From assembly GCA_028714635.1 (NCBI GenBank), contig JAQTLZ010000007.1:1-49108 (forward strand): DNA of 49,108 nucleotides, read 5' to 3'. Of this stretch, positions 25,653-32,608 are shown piece by piece. The first letter of the stretch is position 1; the number at the start of each line of letters is the position of its first letter. The notes under the pieces were generated by a model. It was given only the letters and a program-made list of their open reading frames with translations, searched no databases and was not told the origin of the DNA. Both the position numbers and the translations under genes were made by a program. The DNA comes from Candidatus Paceibacterota bacterium (GTDB taxonomy: Bacteria; Patescibacteriota; Minisyncoccia; Phycocordibacterales; JAQTLZ01).

Positions 25653-26513
25653 ATGATATCGTTTCCAACCCAGGGTTTAGGAGAAAAGATAGTTGATGCC
25701 CTGCGAACAGGGCCTTTTAAAACTGGTGATCTTATTCAGTATCTTCGAGAGAAAAAGGTAAAAGGAACTATCCAAGGAATCTACAAATCCCTGCGGGTAC
25801 TCCGAAAACAGCACATAGTGCTTATGCAGAAGAAGGAAGTCGTATTGAACCAATCATGGCTTCGCCAGATGGGAGACTTTGCTGCACTCGCTGAACACGC
25901 CTATCGTCACCCAGCCTCCGACTCTGGACACTTCCTTCAAATGCAGGATGGCGACCGAATCACCTACGAGTTTAAAGACCCAATACAGGTTGATATTTTC
26001 TGGAATCATGTACTGTATGTTTTATTTGATGCCCTCCCTAAAGTTGATCGCTGGTATGCCTATGCATCACATTGCTGGTTCTTGCTCGGTAGACGTAAAG
26101 ATGAACTCGCCTTGCGGGACTACATGGTAAACAAAGGCATATGTTATTTATTTACCGTCGGAAACAAAACGCCGCTCGACCGTCTTGTTGCAAAAGATTT
26201 TGACAGAGTCAATTCAAAATACCATATGTTGGAAAAACCCTTATTTCCAAAACGCAAAAATAGTCTCGGCCTTGTTTTGAATATTGTCGGCGATTATGTT
26301 ATCGAGGCACAGTACGACAAACATATTACCGATCGAATCGAACAGTTTTACAAGACAAACACAATAATTAACCCAGAAAAGACGTCTGAACTTCAAGCTA
26401 TTGTCTCTCTGCCTTCCCGAATCAAATTCACAATTACAAAAGATGCTGAAAAGGCAGCAAAACTTTCCCGAATGTTTGAAAAGAATTTTTACTTCAAAAA
26501 GCAAAAATTATAA
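25653..26513 (+). CDS. Putative winged-helix transcriptional regulator
   Basis: A 286-residue protein. The first 75 residues fit a winged helix (GLGEKIVDALRTGPFKTGDLIQYL, then GIYKSLRVLRKQHIVLMQKKEVVLN as recognition helix and wing). The remainder is an alpha/beta effector-like domain with many aromatic and basic residues; I do not recognise it, though length and layout recall PaaX-like or CPR-specific regulators. It shares a 82-base intergenic region with the divergent permease gene and has a strong promoter, so control of amino-acid uptake is a reasonable inference. Confidence 0.65.
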   Translation: MISFPTQGLGEKIVDALRTGPFKTGDLIQYLREKKVKGTIQGIYKSLRVLRKQHIVLMQKKEVVLNQSWLRQMGDFAALAEHAYRHPASDSGHFLQMQDGDRITYEFKDPIQVDIFWNHVLYVLFDALPKVDRWYAYASHCWFLLGRRKDELALRDYMVNKGICYLFTVGNKTPLDRLVAKDFDRVNSKYHMLEKPLFPKRKNSLGLVLNIVGDYVIEAQYDKHITDRIEQFYKTNTIINPEKTSELQAIVSLPSRIKFTITKDAEKAAKLSRMFEKNFYFKKQKL

Positions 26514-26575
26514 ATTGAGCGCGATAACCTAGCACGAGGCGAGACTTAAAATATCGAAACCTACAGTTTCAGTAC

Positions 26576-26625
26576 CCTCGTTGGAGATTTTGTTTCGCTT
26601 CACTCACAAAATCCGCTCAACGAGG
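26576..26625. repeat. Long imperfect inverted repeat
   Basis: CCTCGTTG and GATTTTGT on the left pair with ACAAAATC and CAACGAGG on the right, with small internal bulges and a 12-base loop. No T-run follows, so it is not a standard terminator. It lies between the regulator gene and the tRNA-Gln duplication. Confidence 0.6.
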
Positions 26626-26626
26626 C

Positions 26627-26714
26627 TTCGATTCCCTGCCGGAAGCAACCCCATTGCTTCCTCCCTCCCAGCAAATAAAAAAAACGGCTTTCGCCGCTTT
26701 TTTCATTTGCTGGG
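26627..26714. repeat. Inverted partial copy of the tRNA-Gln 3' end, with hairpins
   Basis: TTCGATTCCCTG at 26627-26638 copies the T-arm of the tRNA-Gln in the opposite orientation. A perfect 8-bp hairpin (GGAAGCAA / TTGCTTCC, 26641-26661) is inserted next. Then a 22-base arm (26667-26688) pairs with 26693-26714, which is the tRNA 3' flank, with only two mismatches and a TTTC loop. The inner part with T-run also serves as terminator of the tRNA. Confidence 0.75.
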
Positions 26715-26780
26715 GGACAGGGAATCGAACCCCGATTAAAGGCTTCAAAGGCCTCTGTCCTACCGTTAGACGATCCCCCA
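26710..26780 (-). tRNA. tRNA-Gln (UUG)
   Basis: The acceptor TGGGGGA pairs with TCCCCCA; the D-arm is GTCTAACGGTAGGAC, the anticodon stem GAGGC/GCCTT holds loop CTTTGAA (anticodon TTG), and the T-arm is CGGGG TTCGATT CCCTG. The discriminator is G and no CCA is encoded, so CCA must be added. It is a single gene followed by a hairpin with T-run. Confidence 0.95.
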
Positions 26781-26823
26781 GTGATAAAACAGGGTTAAGA
26801 ATATCTTAAAACGACTAAAAAAT

Positions 26824-27864
26824 CTATTGTTGAGAGGTGCCAGAAAGCTTTACCAAAGCTATTTCAAGTGGAAGTTCTGGAATATAGGAGCGGCCTATCA
26901 TATCGTAAGCGGAAAGAATTTCGAGAAGGGTTGCCGATGAAATATGAGATTCCTTTTTTTGTGAAAGTGTTTTCAGATATTCAAAATCTTCTTTGGAGAT
27001 ATGCGAGGAAAATTCTTGCGCAAGCGCCGGAGCAAATTTCAACAGAAGCACAAAGCGAAGCTTCATAAGGATAAGTTTGGCATACACTTTCATATCCACA
27101 TTCTGTTTCAGTGCTTTTTGAATTGCTCCAATCCCCTTTTCGCTGTTTTTTTCGGAAAGCGCTTCGATAAATGCGTTTACGAGCTCGGAGCGAGGAGCAC
27201 CAGTCACCATTTCCACTTCTTCGACCGAAATCTTTTTGTCTTTTGAAATTCCGAGGATTTTCTGCACAATCCCAAGCGCATCGCGAAAAGAACCGTCGGC
27301 AAGAATCCCAATGAGATCTGCGGATGCAGGCTCAAGCGTGTACCCTTCTTTCTTTGCAACATTTTTTACGACAGTTGCGAGAATTTCTTGGCTCGGCTTT
27401 CGGAAAGTAAATGTCTGACAGCGAGAAATAATTGTTTCCGGCACTTTATCAATTTCTGTCGTCGCAAGAATGAAAATGACATGTTTCGGTGGTTCCTCGA
27501 GCGTCTTCAAAAGCGCATTCCAAGCAGACTTAGAAAACATATGAACTTCATCAAAAATATAGACTTTGTATTTTGATTCAAAAGGAAGAACGCTTACAGC
27601 CTCATTTAATGCCCGAACCTCGTCCACGCCATTGTTAGACGCGGCATCTATTTCATTTAGATCATTTGCGCTCGTGCCAAGCGTTTCAGCAAAAATTCGT
27701 GCAAGAGAGGTCTTCCCCGTCCCCCGAGAACCGGAAAAAAGATAAGCATGAGCAATTTTCCCTGAAGAAGCAGATGCTTCAAGAACTTTTACAATGTGTT
27801 CCTGTCCCACAACCTCAGAAAAAGAATGCGGGCGGTATTTTCTATAGAGGGCTGTATCTGACAT
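26824..27864 (-). CDS. dnaX: DNA polymerase III gamma/tau subunit, short form without zinc module
   Basis: Clamp-loader ATPase subunit. The start MSDTALYRKYRP is at 27864; earlier in-frame codons are not family-like. Walker A is GSRGTGKT, followed by IFDEVHM (Walker B), SRC with the arginine finger, and sensor motifs. Between SLARIFAETLG and NEIDAASNNG the four-cysteine zinc module of most DnaX proteins is absent; only a seven-residue connector remains. At 346 residues there is a collar domain but no tau extension. TATACT (complement of 27872-27877) is seven bases before the ATG. Confidence 0.94.
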   Translation of the reverse strand: MSDTALYRKYRPHSFSEVVGQEHIVKVLEASASSGKIAHAYLFSGSRGTGKTSLARIFAETLGTSANDLNEIDAASNNGVDEVRALNEAVSVLPFESKYKVYIFDEVHMFSKSAWNALLKTLEEPPKHVIFILATTEIDKVPETIISRCQTFTFRKPSQEILATVVKNVAKKEGYTLEPASADLIGILADGSFRDALGIVQKILGISKDKKISVEEVEMVTGAPRSELVNAFIEALSEKNSEKGIGAIQKALKQNVDMKVYAKLILMKLRFVLLLKFAPALAQEFSSHISKEDFEYLKTLSQKKESHISSATLLEILSAYDMIGRSYIPELPLEIALVKLSGTSQQ

Positions 27865-28037
27865 ACACAGAAGTATATCAAGAAAAATAAATGAATAAAG
27901 GAGAGAAGATCTGCGGTGTCGTTGCCGTTTCTCTTCCCTCCTTTGTGGGGCAGATCCATTTTTCAACAGATTGCCTTTCCTGCACCCAGTCGTTTCGGCG
28001 ACTAGGTTATTTCAAATGTACTACAGAAGTATTGGGC

Positions 28038-28079
28038 GGGATTGGCCCACCTCGATGGAATCGAGAATGGGCCAATCCC
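28038..28079 (-). terminator. Strong hairpin after the 28095 gene, no T-run
   Basis: GGGATTGGCCCA pairs perfectly with TGGGCCAATCCC, and inside it CTCGAT pairs with ATCGAG around TCC. The 18-bp stem starts 15 bases after the stop codon, but the following sequence is GCCCAATAC, without a T tract. It may protect the mRNA 3' end or pause polymerase. Confidence 0.6.
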
Positions 28080-28094
28080 TTTGCCGGCGGCCGA

Positions 28095-28676
28095 CTATTT
28101 ATTTTCGGCGCCGGGGGCGGAGGTAGTGGTGACGGCGGCCAGGCCGTTGATCAACTTGCTGTTGCTCATACTGACGCTGGCCTTCTTCAGCGCCGGGACC
28201 AGATCGATCATATCGGGGCGCGAGGAGTTGTCGAGCTTCAGGATCAGCTCCTTGAGGTCGTTCTCGCTCAACGCGTACTTCACGCCCTCGTTGTTTTCCA
28301 GCTTGATGCAAAAATCGCGCACAGGCGTGATGTTCACGGTCTTCGCGTCAATGAGTTGCGCGAAAACTTTGGTAGTGTCCTGCGTGCCGATGGCCACAGG
28401 CTTCAGGTTGAGGCCGACTTCGCAGATGGAGCTCAGAAACTTGACCGCCCCGTCCTTGTTGTTGACCTGAACCGTCTGCACCGCCGCCTTGTCGACCTGC
28501 TTCAGGCCGTCCTTCACGGCCGGCGCGGTCTCCTTGCCCGCCGCCGTCGGCTTGTCCTTGCCCTGGTCGCTCTGCGGTTGCGGCACGTCGCCGGCGCGCG
28601 TAGAGAAATTCAGACAGAAAGCAAAAACCATCAACCCGGCCAGCATCAGGCCGTAATGCTTGATACCAAACTGCAT
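28095..28676 (-). CDS. Secreted hypothetical protein, 193 residues
   Basis: Residues 8-28 are a signal peptide (hydrophobic, ending near STRAGD). The next 45 residues are Lys/Pro/Ala/Gln-rich and probably disordered; the rest is a small globular domain with two cysteines (SICEV near 84, DFCIKL near 121) that may form a disulfide. No family is recognised. The Shine-Dalgarno is AAGGAGGTGA, a full match to the usual 16S tail, and the promoter lies 130 bases upstream, giving a long leader. The gene is much GC-richer than dnaX beside it, so it looks recently acquired. Confidence 0.75.
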   Translation of the reverse strand: MQFGIKHYGLMLAGLMVFAFCLNFSTRAGDVPQPQSDQGKDKPTAAGKETAPAVKDGLKQVDKAAVQTVQVNNKDGAVKFLSSICEVGLNLKPVAIGTQDTTKVFAQLIDAKTVNITPVRDFCIKLENNEGVKYALSENDLKELILKLDNSSRPDMIDLVPALKKASVSMSNSKLINGLAAVTTTSAPGAENK

Positions 28677-28807
28677 ACGTCACCTCCTTGTACGGGGCCG
28701 CCATTTTGGCTTCCCCACCCTGTCATCTAGTAACGAAAACGCGCCCACAAAGGCGTGCCTGCTACTAGAGTCGTTTTTTATGTAACCTTACTTCTTGACC
28801 GGGAGAT

Positions 28808-28835
28808 ACCTTAGCACAGCCCTAAAAAATGTCAA
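28808..28835 (-). promoter_or_regulatory. Promoter of the 28095 gene with long leader
   Basis: On the minus strand a perfect TTGACA (28830-28835) is 16 bases from TAAGGT (28808-28813). The leader to ATG 28676 is about 125 bases and can fold: TCTAGTA and TACTAGA enclose a GC-rich arm. Confidence 0.55.
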
Positions 28836-28852
28836 CTATTCCATTCGGGCAT

Positions 28853-28886
28853 GAAAAAGACAGTGACCCTCCAAAGGGATCACTGT
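28853..28886 (-). terminator. Intrinsic terminator overlapping the 28880 stop codon
   Basis: An 11-bp stem (ACAGTGA.CCCT / AGGG.TCACTGT with one mismatch) and CTTTTT follow the last codons on the minus strand. The stem includes the TGA stop. Confidence 0.75.
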
Positions 28887-29368
28887 TGTTTGACGTACTT
28901 TACGGAACTCATTTTCCACTGACCCTTCGGACGAGAACAATCCAGTGCGTAGAGCTCTCCCGGGAATAGTGAGGCAATCGGGCCGATTTGAGTATCCCCA
29001 TCATCTTCATTTCTCGCGAAGTAGCCGAGGAACGATTCAAACCAGTAGCAATTTCCCACCAACACTAGAACCTCGTGGTCCTCGGTATAGCCAGAAAACC
29101 ATGTGCGAATAGCTGGAATCGGCTCGGAACTACGCCAACCCTTATCCATCACTTTGGTCCGGCTAAAGGTGAATCGAGTCGGGTTCACATGTTGAAAAAG
29201 TTTTGCTGCGCATTCCCAACTCTCTTCTTCGTTGAAAGAAAAAAAGATGTTCACTCGCGATGACGCAAAATCTCCTCCCGAAAGAGTCCAAGAGAACCAT
29301 TGAGCAAGATGCTCTATTTCTTCTCTAGTTCCCCCGGATCTTACAACTACAAGCAATTTAAGTTGCAT
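28880..29368 (-). CDS. Histidine-phosphatase-like protein without catalytic histidines
   Basis: A 162-residue cytoplasmic protein whose pattern recalls the SixA/phosphoglycerate-mutase superfamily. The start LKLLVVVRSGG sits where that family has an RHG motif, and VLVLVGNCYWFESFL near 108-122 sits where it has VGH. Both catalytic histidines would be replaced (Ser and Asn), so it is likely non-enzymatic if the relation is right; sequence search is needed for proof. ATG 29368 is chosen because AAGGAGGG lies five bases upstream; the longer frame to 29407 lacks this. It has its own promoter (TATAGT) and terminator. Confidence 0.55.
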   Translation of the reverse strand: MQLKLLVVVRSGGTREEIEHLAQWFSWTLSGGDFASSRVNIFFSFNEEESWECAAKLFQHVNPTRFTFSRTKVMDKGWRSSEPIPAIRTWFSGYTEDHEVLVLVGNCYWFESFLGYFARNEDDGDTQIGPIASLFPGELYALDCSRPKGQWKMSSVKYVKQQ

Positions 29369-29463
29369 TTGACCCTCCTTCAAAAGGTAACCAGAGACAA
29401 ACTCCAATCTTCATACTATACCCACAGAAAATTCAAATCAATGAAGAGGCTAAAAATTGAAAC

Positions 29464-29506
29464 AAAAAAAACGGGGCTGACGAACTTTGTGAGTTCCGTC
29501 AGCCCC
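29464..29506 (-). terminator. Intrinsic terminator after the 29534 gene
   Basis: A 13-bp stem (GGGGCTGACG + GAAC / GTTC + GTCAGCCCC, one bulged base) with a 7-base loop is followed on the minus strand by eight T. Confidence 0.92.
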
Positions 29507-29533
29507 ATTGAGGCACCCGATTGCTCGGGGTAT

Positions 29534-30079
29534 TTATTGGCCGGTGTTGAGTGACGCCATGCCCTTGCTGTTGTTGTGAAGACCGAACATGCCGGCGATG
29601 CCCAGATTCCTGAAATGCTTCTGCGGGTTGTTATTCCACGCGGATGTATTCGGGCCGTTGCCACGCCAACTTTCGGTCCTGGTATTGTTCACTGCGATGA
29701 TGCTCTCGTTGACCTGGATGGCAGACTGCGGCGACGAATCGTAGTTCGTCGCGGTGGTCTGGAACGCCGAATTGTCGCCGTTGTTCTTGTACTGTTCGAT
29801 GGCGAAATTGCGGCCGTTCACGTTCATCCCGTCGGGCTGCCCTTGCAGTGCGAGATTGACATCGTTCCAGCGGTTGTCGTTCACGTACACGACGTGGATA
29901 CGACCGTGCTCGACGCGGTTGTTCAGATCCACGAAGACGGCGATGTTGTCCGGATTGGCGGCGATTGCCTTGCCCTCCCCATTCGCGGTCGTCGTCGGCG
30001 GATTGCACCACGCACTCGGCACCCAGAATGCCAGGATCGCTGCGATGAGCAGCGCCTTTACGGCGGTCGTTCTGATCAT
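29534..30079 (-). CDS. Secreted Asn-rich hypothetical protein
   Basis: ATG 30079 gives a clean signal peptide (residues 1-25, ending SAWC-N); AAGGAGG lies nine bases upstream. The mature protein (about 156 residues) is strikingly rich in Asn, Gly, Gln, Thr and Ser with few Lys, and has no further Cys; IAVFVDLNNRVEHGRIHVVYVND looks like beta-strand. If the cysteine at 25 were a lipobox Cys, the protein would be a lipoprotein, but SAWC is a poor match. I do not recognise a family. The leader carries a perfect GTCTCC/GGAGAC hairpin just before the Shine-Dalgarno. Confidence 0.7.
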   Translation of the reverse strand: MIRTTAVKALLIAAILAFWVPSAWCNPPTTTANGEGKAIAANPDNIAVFVDLNNRVEHGRIHVVYVNDNRWNDVNLALQGQPDGMNVNGRNFAIEQYKNNGDNSAFQTTATNYDSSPQSAIQVNESIIAVNNTRTESWRGNGPNTSAWNNNPQKHFRNLGIAGMFGLHNNSKGMASLNTGQ

Positions 30080-30189
30080 AGATTGAGCCCTCCTTTGGCC
30101 CCGTCTCCACATTGGAGACACAACTCCCCTTCTCCCCGAGGCAGGCTATCCAGAATAGGACAGCATCAGCTCGGAAAGTTCCATAATTA

Positions 30190-30219
30190 ATAGTACTGCT
30201 GCTATTTAATAAAAGCCAA
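30190..30219 (-). promoter_or_regulatory. Promoter of the 29534 gene
   Basis: On the minus strand TTGGCT (30214-30219) is 18 bases from TACTAT (30190-30195). The predicted leader is about 100 bases and overlaps no gene, but the promoter lies just beyond the dus stop codon. Confidence 0.5.
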
Positions 30220-30221
30220 CA

Positions 30222-31214
30222 TTATTCGGATGACTTATCCACAGATGACGCGAGAAAGTCTTTCAGAAGAGATTTTATTTTCACCGCATCTTCCGCTTCC
30301 ATAAGTTTGACTCGTAATTCTTTCGCACCAGGGAAACCTTCAACGTATGCTTTGAAATGTTTTTTCATAAGTGCGAAATTTTTAACCCCGCCGAGAAGTT
30401 TCTCAAAAGTTTCCGTATGCTCGCACATAACTTCAAATCTTTCAGGGAGCGGAACATCTTCAAGTTTTCTTTCTTGGAAAAGCCACGGATTGCCGAAAAT
30501 AGCGCGACCGAGCATTGCTCCATCTGCTCCAGACTCTTTTATTTTCGCTCGCCCATCTTCGAGGTCTTTCACATCGCCATTTCCAAGAATAAGGCTCTGG
30601 CTTTTCAGTTCATTGCGAATTTCTACCGCTCTCTTCACCACATCCCATCGCGCAGGAACTTTTGACATCTCTTTTCGCGTGCGGGCATGAACAATCACAG
30701 CGGATGGCTCTTCTGCCAAAATTTCTGGAAGCCATGTTTCGATTTCATTCTTGTTCCAGCCAATCCGAGTCTTCACTGAAACGGGCAAACTTCCCGCTCC
30801 CCTTTTCGCAGCTTGGATAATTTCTCGAGCACGTTTCGGGTTTTTGATAAGTGCCGCGCCTGCTCCTTGTTTTTCGATTGGCCCCGCCGGACATCCCATA
30901 TTGATATCAATTCCATCGAACCCGAGCTCTCCAGCAAGCTGTGCCGCTTTTTCTATCATCTCTGACTTCCCAGAGAAAAATTGCGCAACAATCGGACGTT
31001 CAGATTCAGAGAACAGTAAATCTTTTTTTAATTTTGCTTTTCCCTCTTCGTCCGCCATCACAAGCCCATCAGCAGAAACAAATTCTGTGTACATCACATC
31101 TGGCTTCCCATATTTTGCAATAATGCGCCGAAAAGCCGCGTCCGTAACATCTGCCATCGGAGCAAGTATCATTATTGGCTTTTTCAACTTCGCCCAAAAT
31201 CCAGAATTGACCAT
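30222..31214 (-). CDS. dus: tRNA-dihydrouridine synthase
   Basis: An FMN enzyme that reduces uridines in tRNA D-loops. The start of the TIM barrel (ILAPMADVTDAAFR) binds FMN, NMGCPA carries the catalytic cysteine, KTRIGW and HARTRKE follow, and GNGDVKDL and GAMLGRAIFGNPW bind phosphate. At 330 residues it is a DusB-like form. A TACAAT box (complement of 31223-31228) lies eight bases before the ATG, and there is no Shine-Dalgarno. It is the only clear housekeeping gene within the 28-32.5 kb accessory stretch. Confidence 0.95.
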   Translation of the reverse strand: MVNSGFWAKLKKPIMILAPMADVTDAAFRRIIAKYGKPDVMYTEFVSADGLVMADEEGKAKLKKDLLFSESERPIVAQFFSGKSEMIEKAAQLAGELGFDGIDINMGCPAGPIEKQGAGAALIKNPKRAREIIQAAKRGAGSLPVSVKTRIGWNKNEIETWLPEILAEEPSAVIVHARTRKEMSKVPARWDVVKRAVEIRNELKSQSLILGNGDVKDLEDGRAKIKESGADGAMLGRAIFGNPWLFQERKLEDVPLPERFEVMCEHTETFEKLLGGVKNFALMKKHFKAYVEGFPGAKELRVKLMEAEDAVKIKSLLKDFLASSVDKSSE

Positions 31215-31281
31215 AGTTGGCTATTGTATCCTAATATGTTACCTTTTGGTAGGAATACGGGCCCCTACAGGAGAAAATGGA

Positions 31282-31527
31282 ATGAACATAAACGGAAGAA
31301 GTTTTTGGCATGAACACAGGCAAGAACTATTAGAGATTGCTTTGGCGGTAACAATTTTTCTCGCCAGTCTCTACCAGCTTGTTTGGAGGAAAGGGGGAAT
31401 TCTTCTTTACACTCCTCTTGCACTTTCTTTTGTGTACCTGCTCGCTGTTCTGCACGCAATTTTCGGCAACATTCTATTCCATCGCCAAGAATGCAAAACC
31501 GAGCAGAAATCAAAGCCTCCACCGTGA
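31282..31527 (+). CDS. Small two-helix membrane protein, 81 residues
   Basis: Two hydrophobic helices (about 17-34 and 40-64) are joined by WRKGG, with a charged N-terminus and a Lys/Pro tail. No family is recognised. The frame runs far upstream antisense to dus, but AGGAG eight bases before ATG 31282 and an intrinsic terminator overlapping the stop define a real small gene. Confidence 0.7.
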   Translation: MNINGRSFWHEHRQELLEIALAVTIFLASLYQLVWRKGGILLYTPLALSFVYLLAVLHAIFGNILFHRQECKTEQKSKPPP

Positions 31528-31536
31528 GGCTTTTTT
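31511..31536 (+). terminator. Intrinsic terminator overlapping the 31282 gene stop
   Basis: AAGCCTC pairs with GAGGCTT around CACCGT, followed by a T-run; the TGA stop (31525-31527) lies in the stem. Confidence 0.88.
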
Positions 31537-31585
31537 ACTTAATAAAATAATGCGCTTAATGAAAGAGAATGGGTGCCGTATAATC

Positions 31586-31614
31586 TTGACAGAAGTGGAA
31601 AAAACATATATTTT
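31586..31614 (+). promoter_or_regulatory. Promoter of the IS1595-like gene
   Basis: A perfect TTGACA (31586-31591) is 17 bases from TATTTT (31609-31614). The leader to ATG 31695 is about 75 bases. Confidence 0.65.
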
Positions 31615-31694
31615 CATTTCGGGTCATTGTGGCTCATTTGTAAGCATTTGAGAGAACATTGGGGGACGTTTTTTTACAGAAAGGACGGTGCGTG

Positions 31695-32444
31695 ATGTTG
31701 ACCAAGAGAAATTTTCCCAAGACTCCTCGGAAGCTGAGGAGAGTGTTCAGGAACAATGAGGACTGCCTCAAGTACATCATCAAGGCGCGCTGGCCAGGAG
31801 GCTTCATATGCCCGGATTGTGGCTGTGATCGTAGTTGCCGCTTGACCACAAGACGGGTCATTCAGTGTGCGGAATGCCGGAAGCAGATCAGTTTAACTGT
31901 CGGCACGACGATGGACCACACGCACATTGCGTTGACCAAGTGGTTCCTGGCGGCGTTCATGCTTTTGCAGGATGAATACTGCAGTGCGATCAAGATGCAG
32001 AGGGTCCTCGGTCTCAAACGATATGAGCCGGGCTTCTACATGTTGCACAAGTTGCGCGAGAGTATGGCGACAGCAAACATGAAGTATGAGAATAAGTCTG
32101 TCCACCTCGCGCAGTGCGTACTCGGAGGCATCGGCATATGCGACCGGGACAAAGTGCTGATTGCGCTTGTAAACGATAAGTTGGTGCTGAAACACGTGGA
32201 TCTAAGAAACCTGGAAAGGTTCTGCGAAGCGAACGGTTTTTCGCCGCTTGAAAAGACAGACCGCGAAACGAAGATAAAACTGTTCAAGATCTTCAAGACG
32301 ATCAAGGACAAGATGAACTTGAGGTATCACGGCGTCGATCCCAAGCGTCTGCAGCCCTATCTCGATCAGTGCACCTTCATGTGGAACCGCAACGATAAAG
32401 CCAAAGCGTTCCACGAGATGTTGGGGCTCGTCGAAGTGGCATAG
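31695..32444 (+). CDS. IS1595/ISXO2-type transposase derivative lacking the DDE core
   Basis: The first 125 residues match the IS1595-family transposase front end: CLKYIIKARWPGGFICPDCG and IQCAECRKQ form a zinc ribbon (C39, C42, C58, C61), then the GTTMDHTHIALTKWF and MLHKLRESM motifs of its helix-turn-helix part. The C-terminal 40 residues also match (YHGVDPKRLQPYLDQ, WNRN), the end of the DDE domain. The middle is only about 80 residues and lacks VDET and the later catalytic acids, so it cannot transpose. No flanking inverted repeats were found. It has its own promoter, AAAGGA site and perfect terminator and an intact frame, which suggests domestication as a DNA-binding protein rather than decay. 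Confidence 0.75.
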   Translation: MLTKRNFPKTPRKLRRVFRNNEDCLKYIIKARWPGGFICPDCGCDRSCRLTTRRVIQCAECRKQISLTVGTTMDHTHIALTKWFLAAFMLLQDEYCSAIKMQRVLGLKRYEPGFYMLHKLRESMATANMKYENKSVHLAQCVLGGIGICDRDKVLIALVNDKLVLKHVDLRNLERFCEANGFSPLEKTDRETKIKLFKIFKTIKDKMNLRYHGVDPKRLQPYLDQCTFMWNRNDKAKAFHEMLGLVEVA

Positions 32445-32473
32445 CTGAGTACAGGACATTGATGCAAACATGG

Positions 32474-32513
32474 CCGGACGAAAAGACTAATCATCTTTTC
32501 GTCCGGTTTTTTT
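32474..32513 (+). terminator. Intrinsic terminator after the IS1595-like gene
   Basis: A perfect 13-bp stem (CCGGACGAAAAGA / TCTTTTCGTCCGG) with a 7-base loop is followed by seven T. Confidence 0.95.
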
Positions 32514-32529
32514 ACCCTGTTAAATATCA

Positions 32530-32559
32530 CGCCTTTGGCGCGATCCCGCGAAGCGGGAT
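32530..32559. repeat. Two adjacent REP-like hairpins
   Basis: CGCC-TTT-GGCG is followed two bases later by ATCCCGC-GAA-GCGGGAT. Both are perfect and have no T-run. Such GC-rich palindromes between AT-rich genes look like a dispersed REP-type element; copies elsewhere in the genome cannot be checked here. Confidence 0.55.
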
Positions 32560-32608
32560 TTAAAAGGGTGAATTTTGAAATTTTGTATAAAAGACCTACT
32601 ATTGAGAG

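Noticed and set aside
27891-28730. 279-residue plus-strand frame over the 28095 gene
   Set aside because: It is opposite a gene with signal peptide and perfect Shine-Dalgarno, and its sequence is low-complexity antisense.
31282-32513. Complete insertion sequence
   Set aside because: No terminal inverted repeats or target duplication were found, and the transposase lacks its catalytic core.
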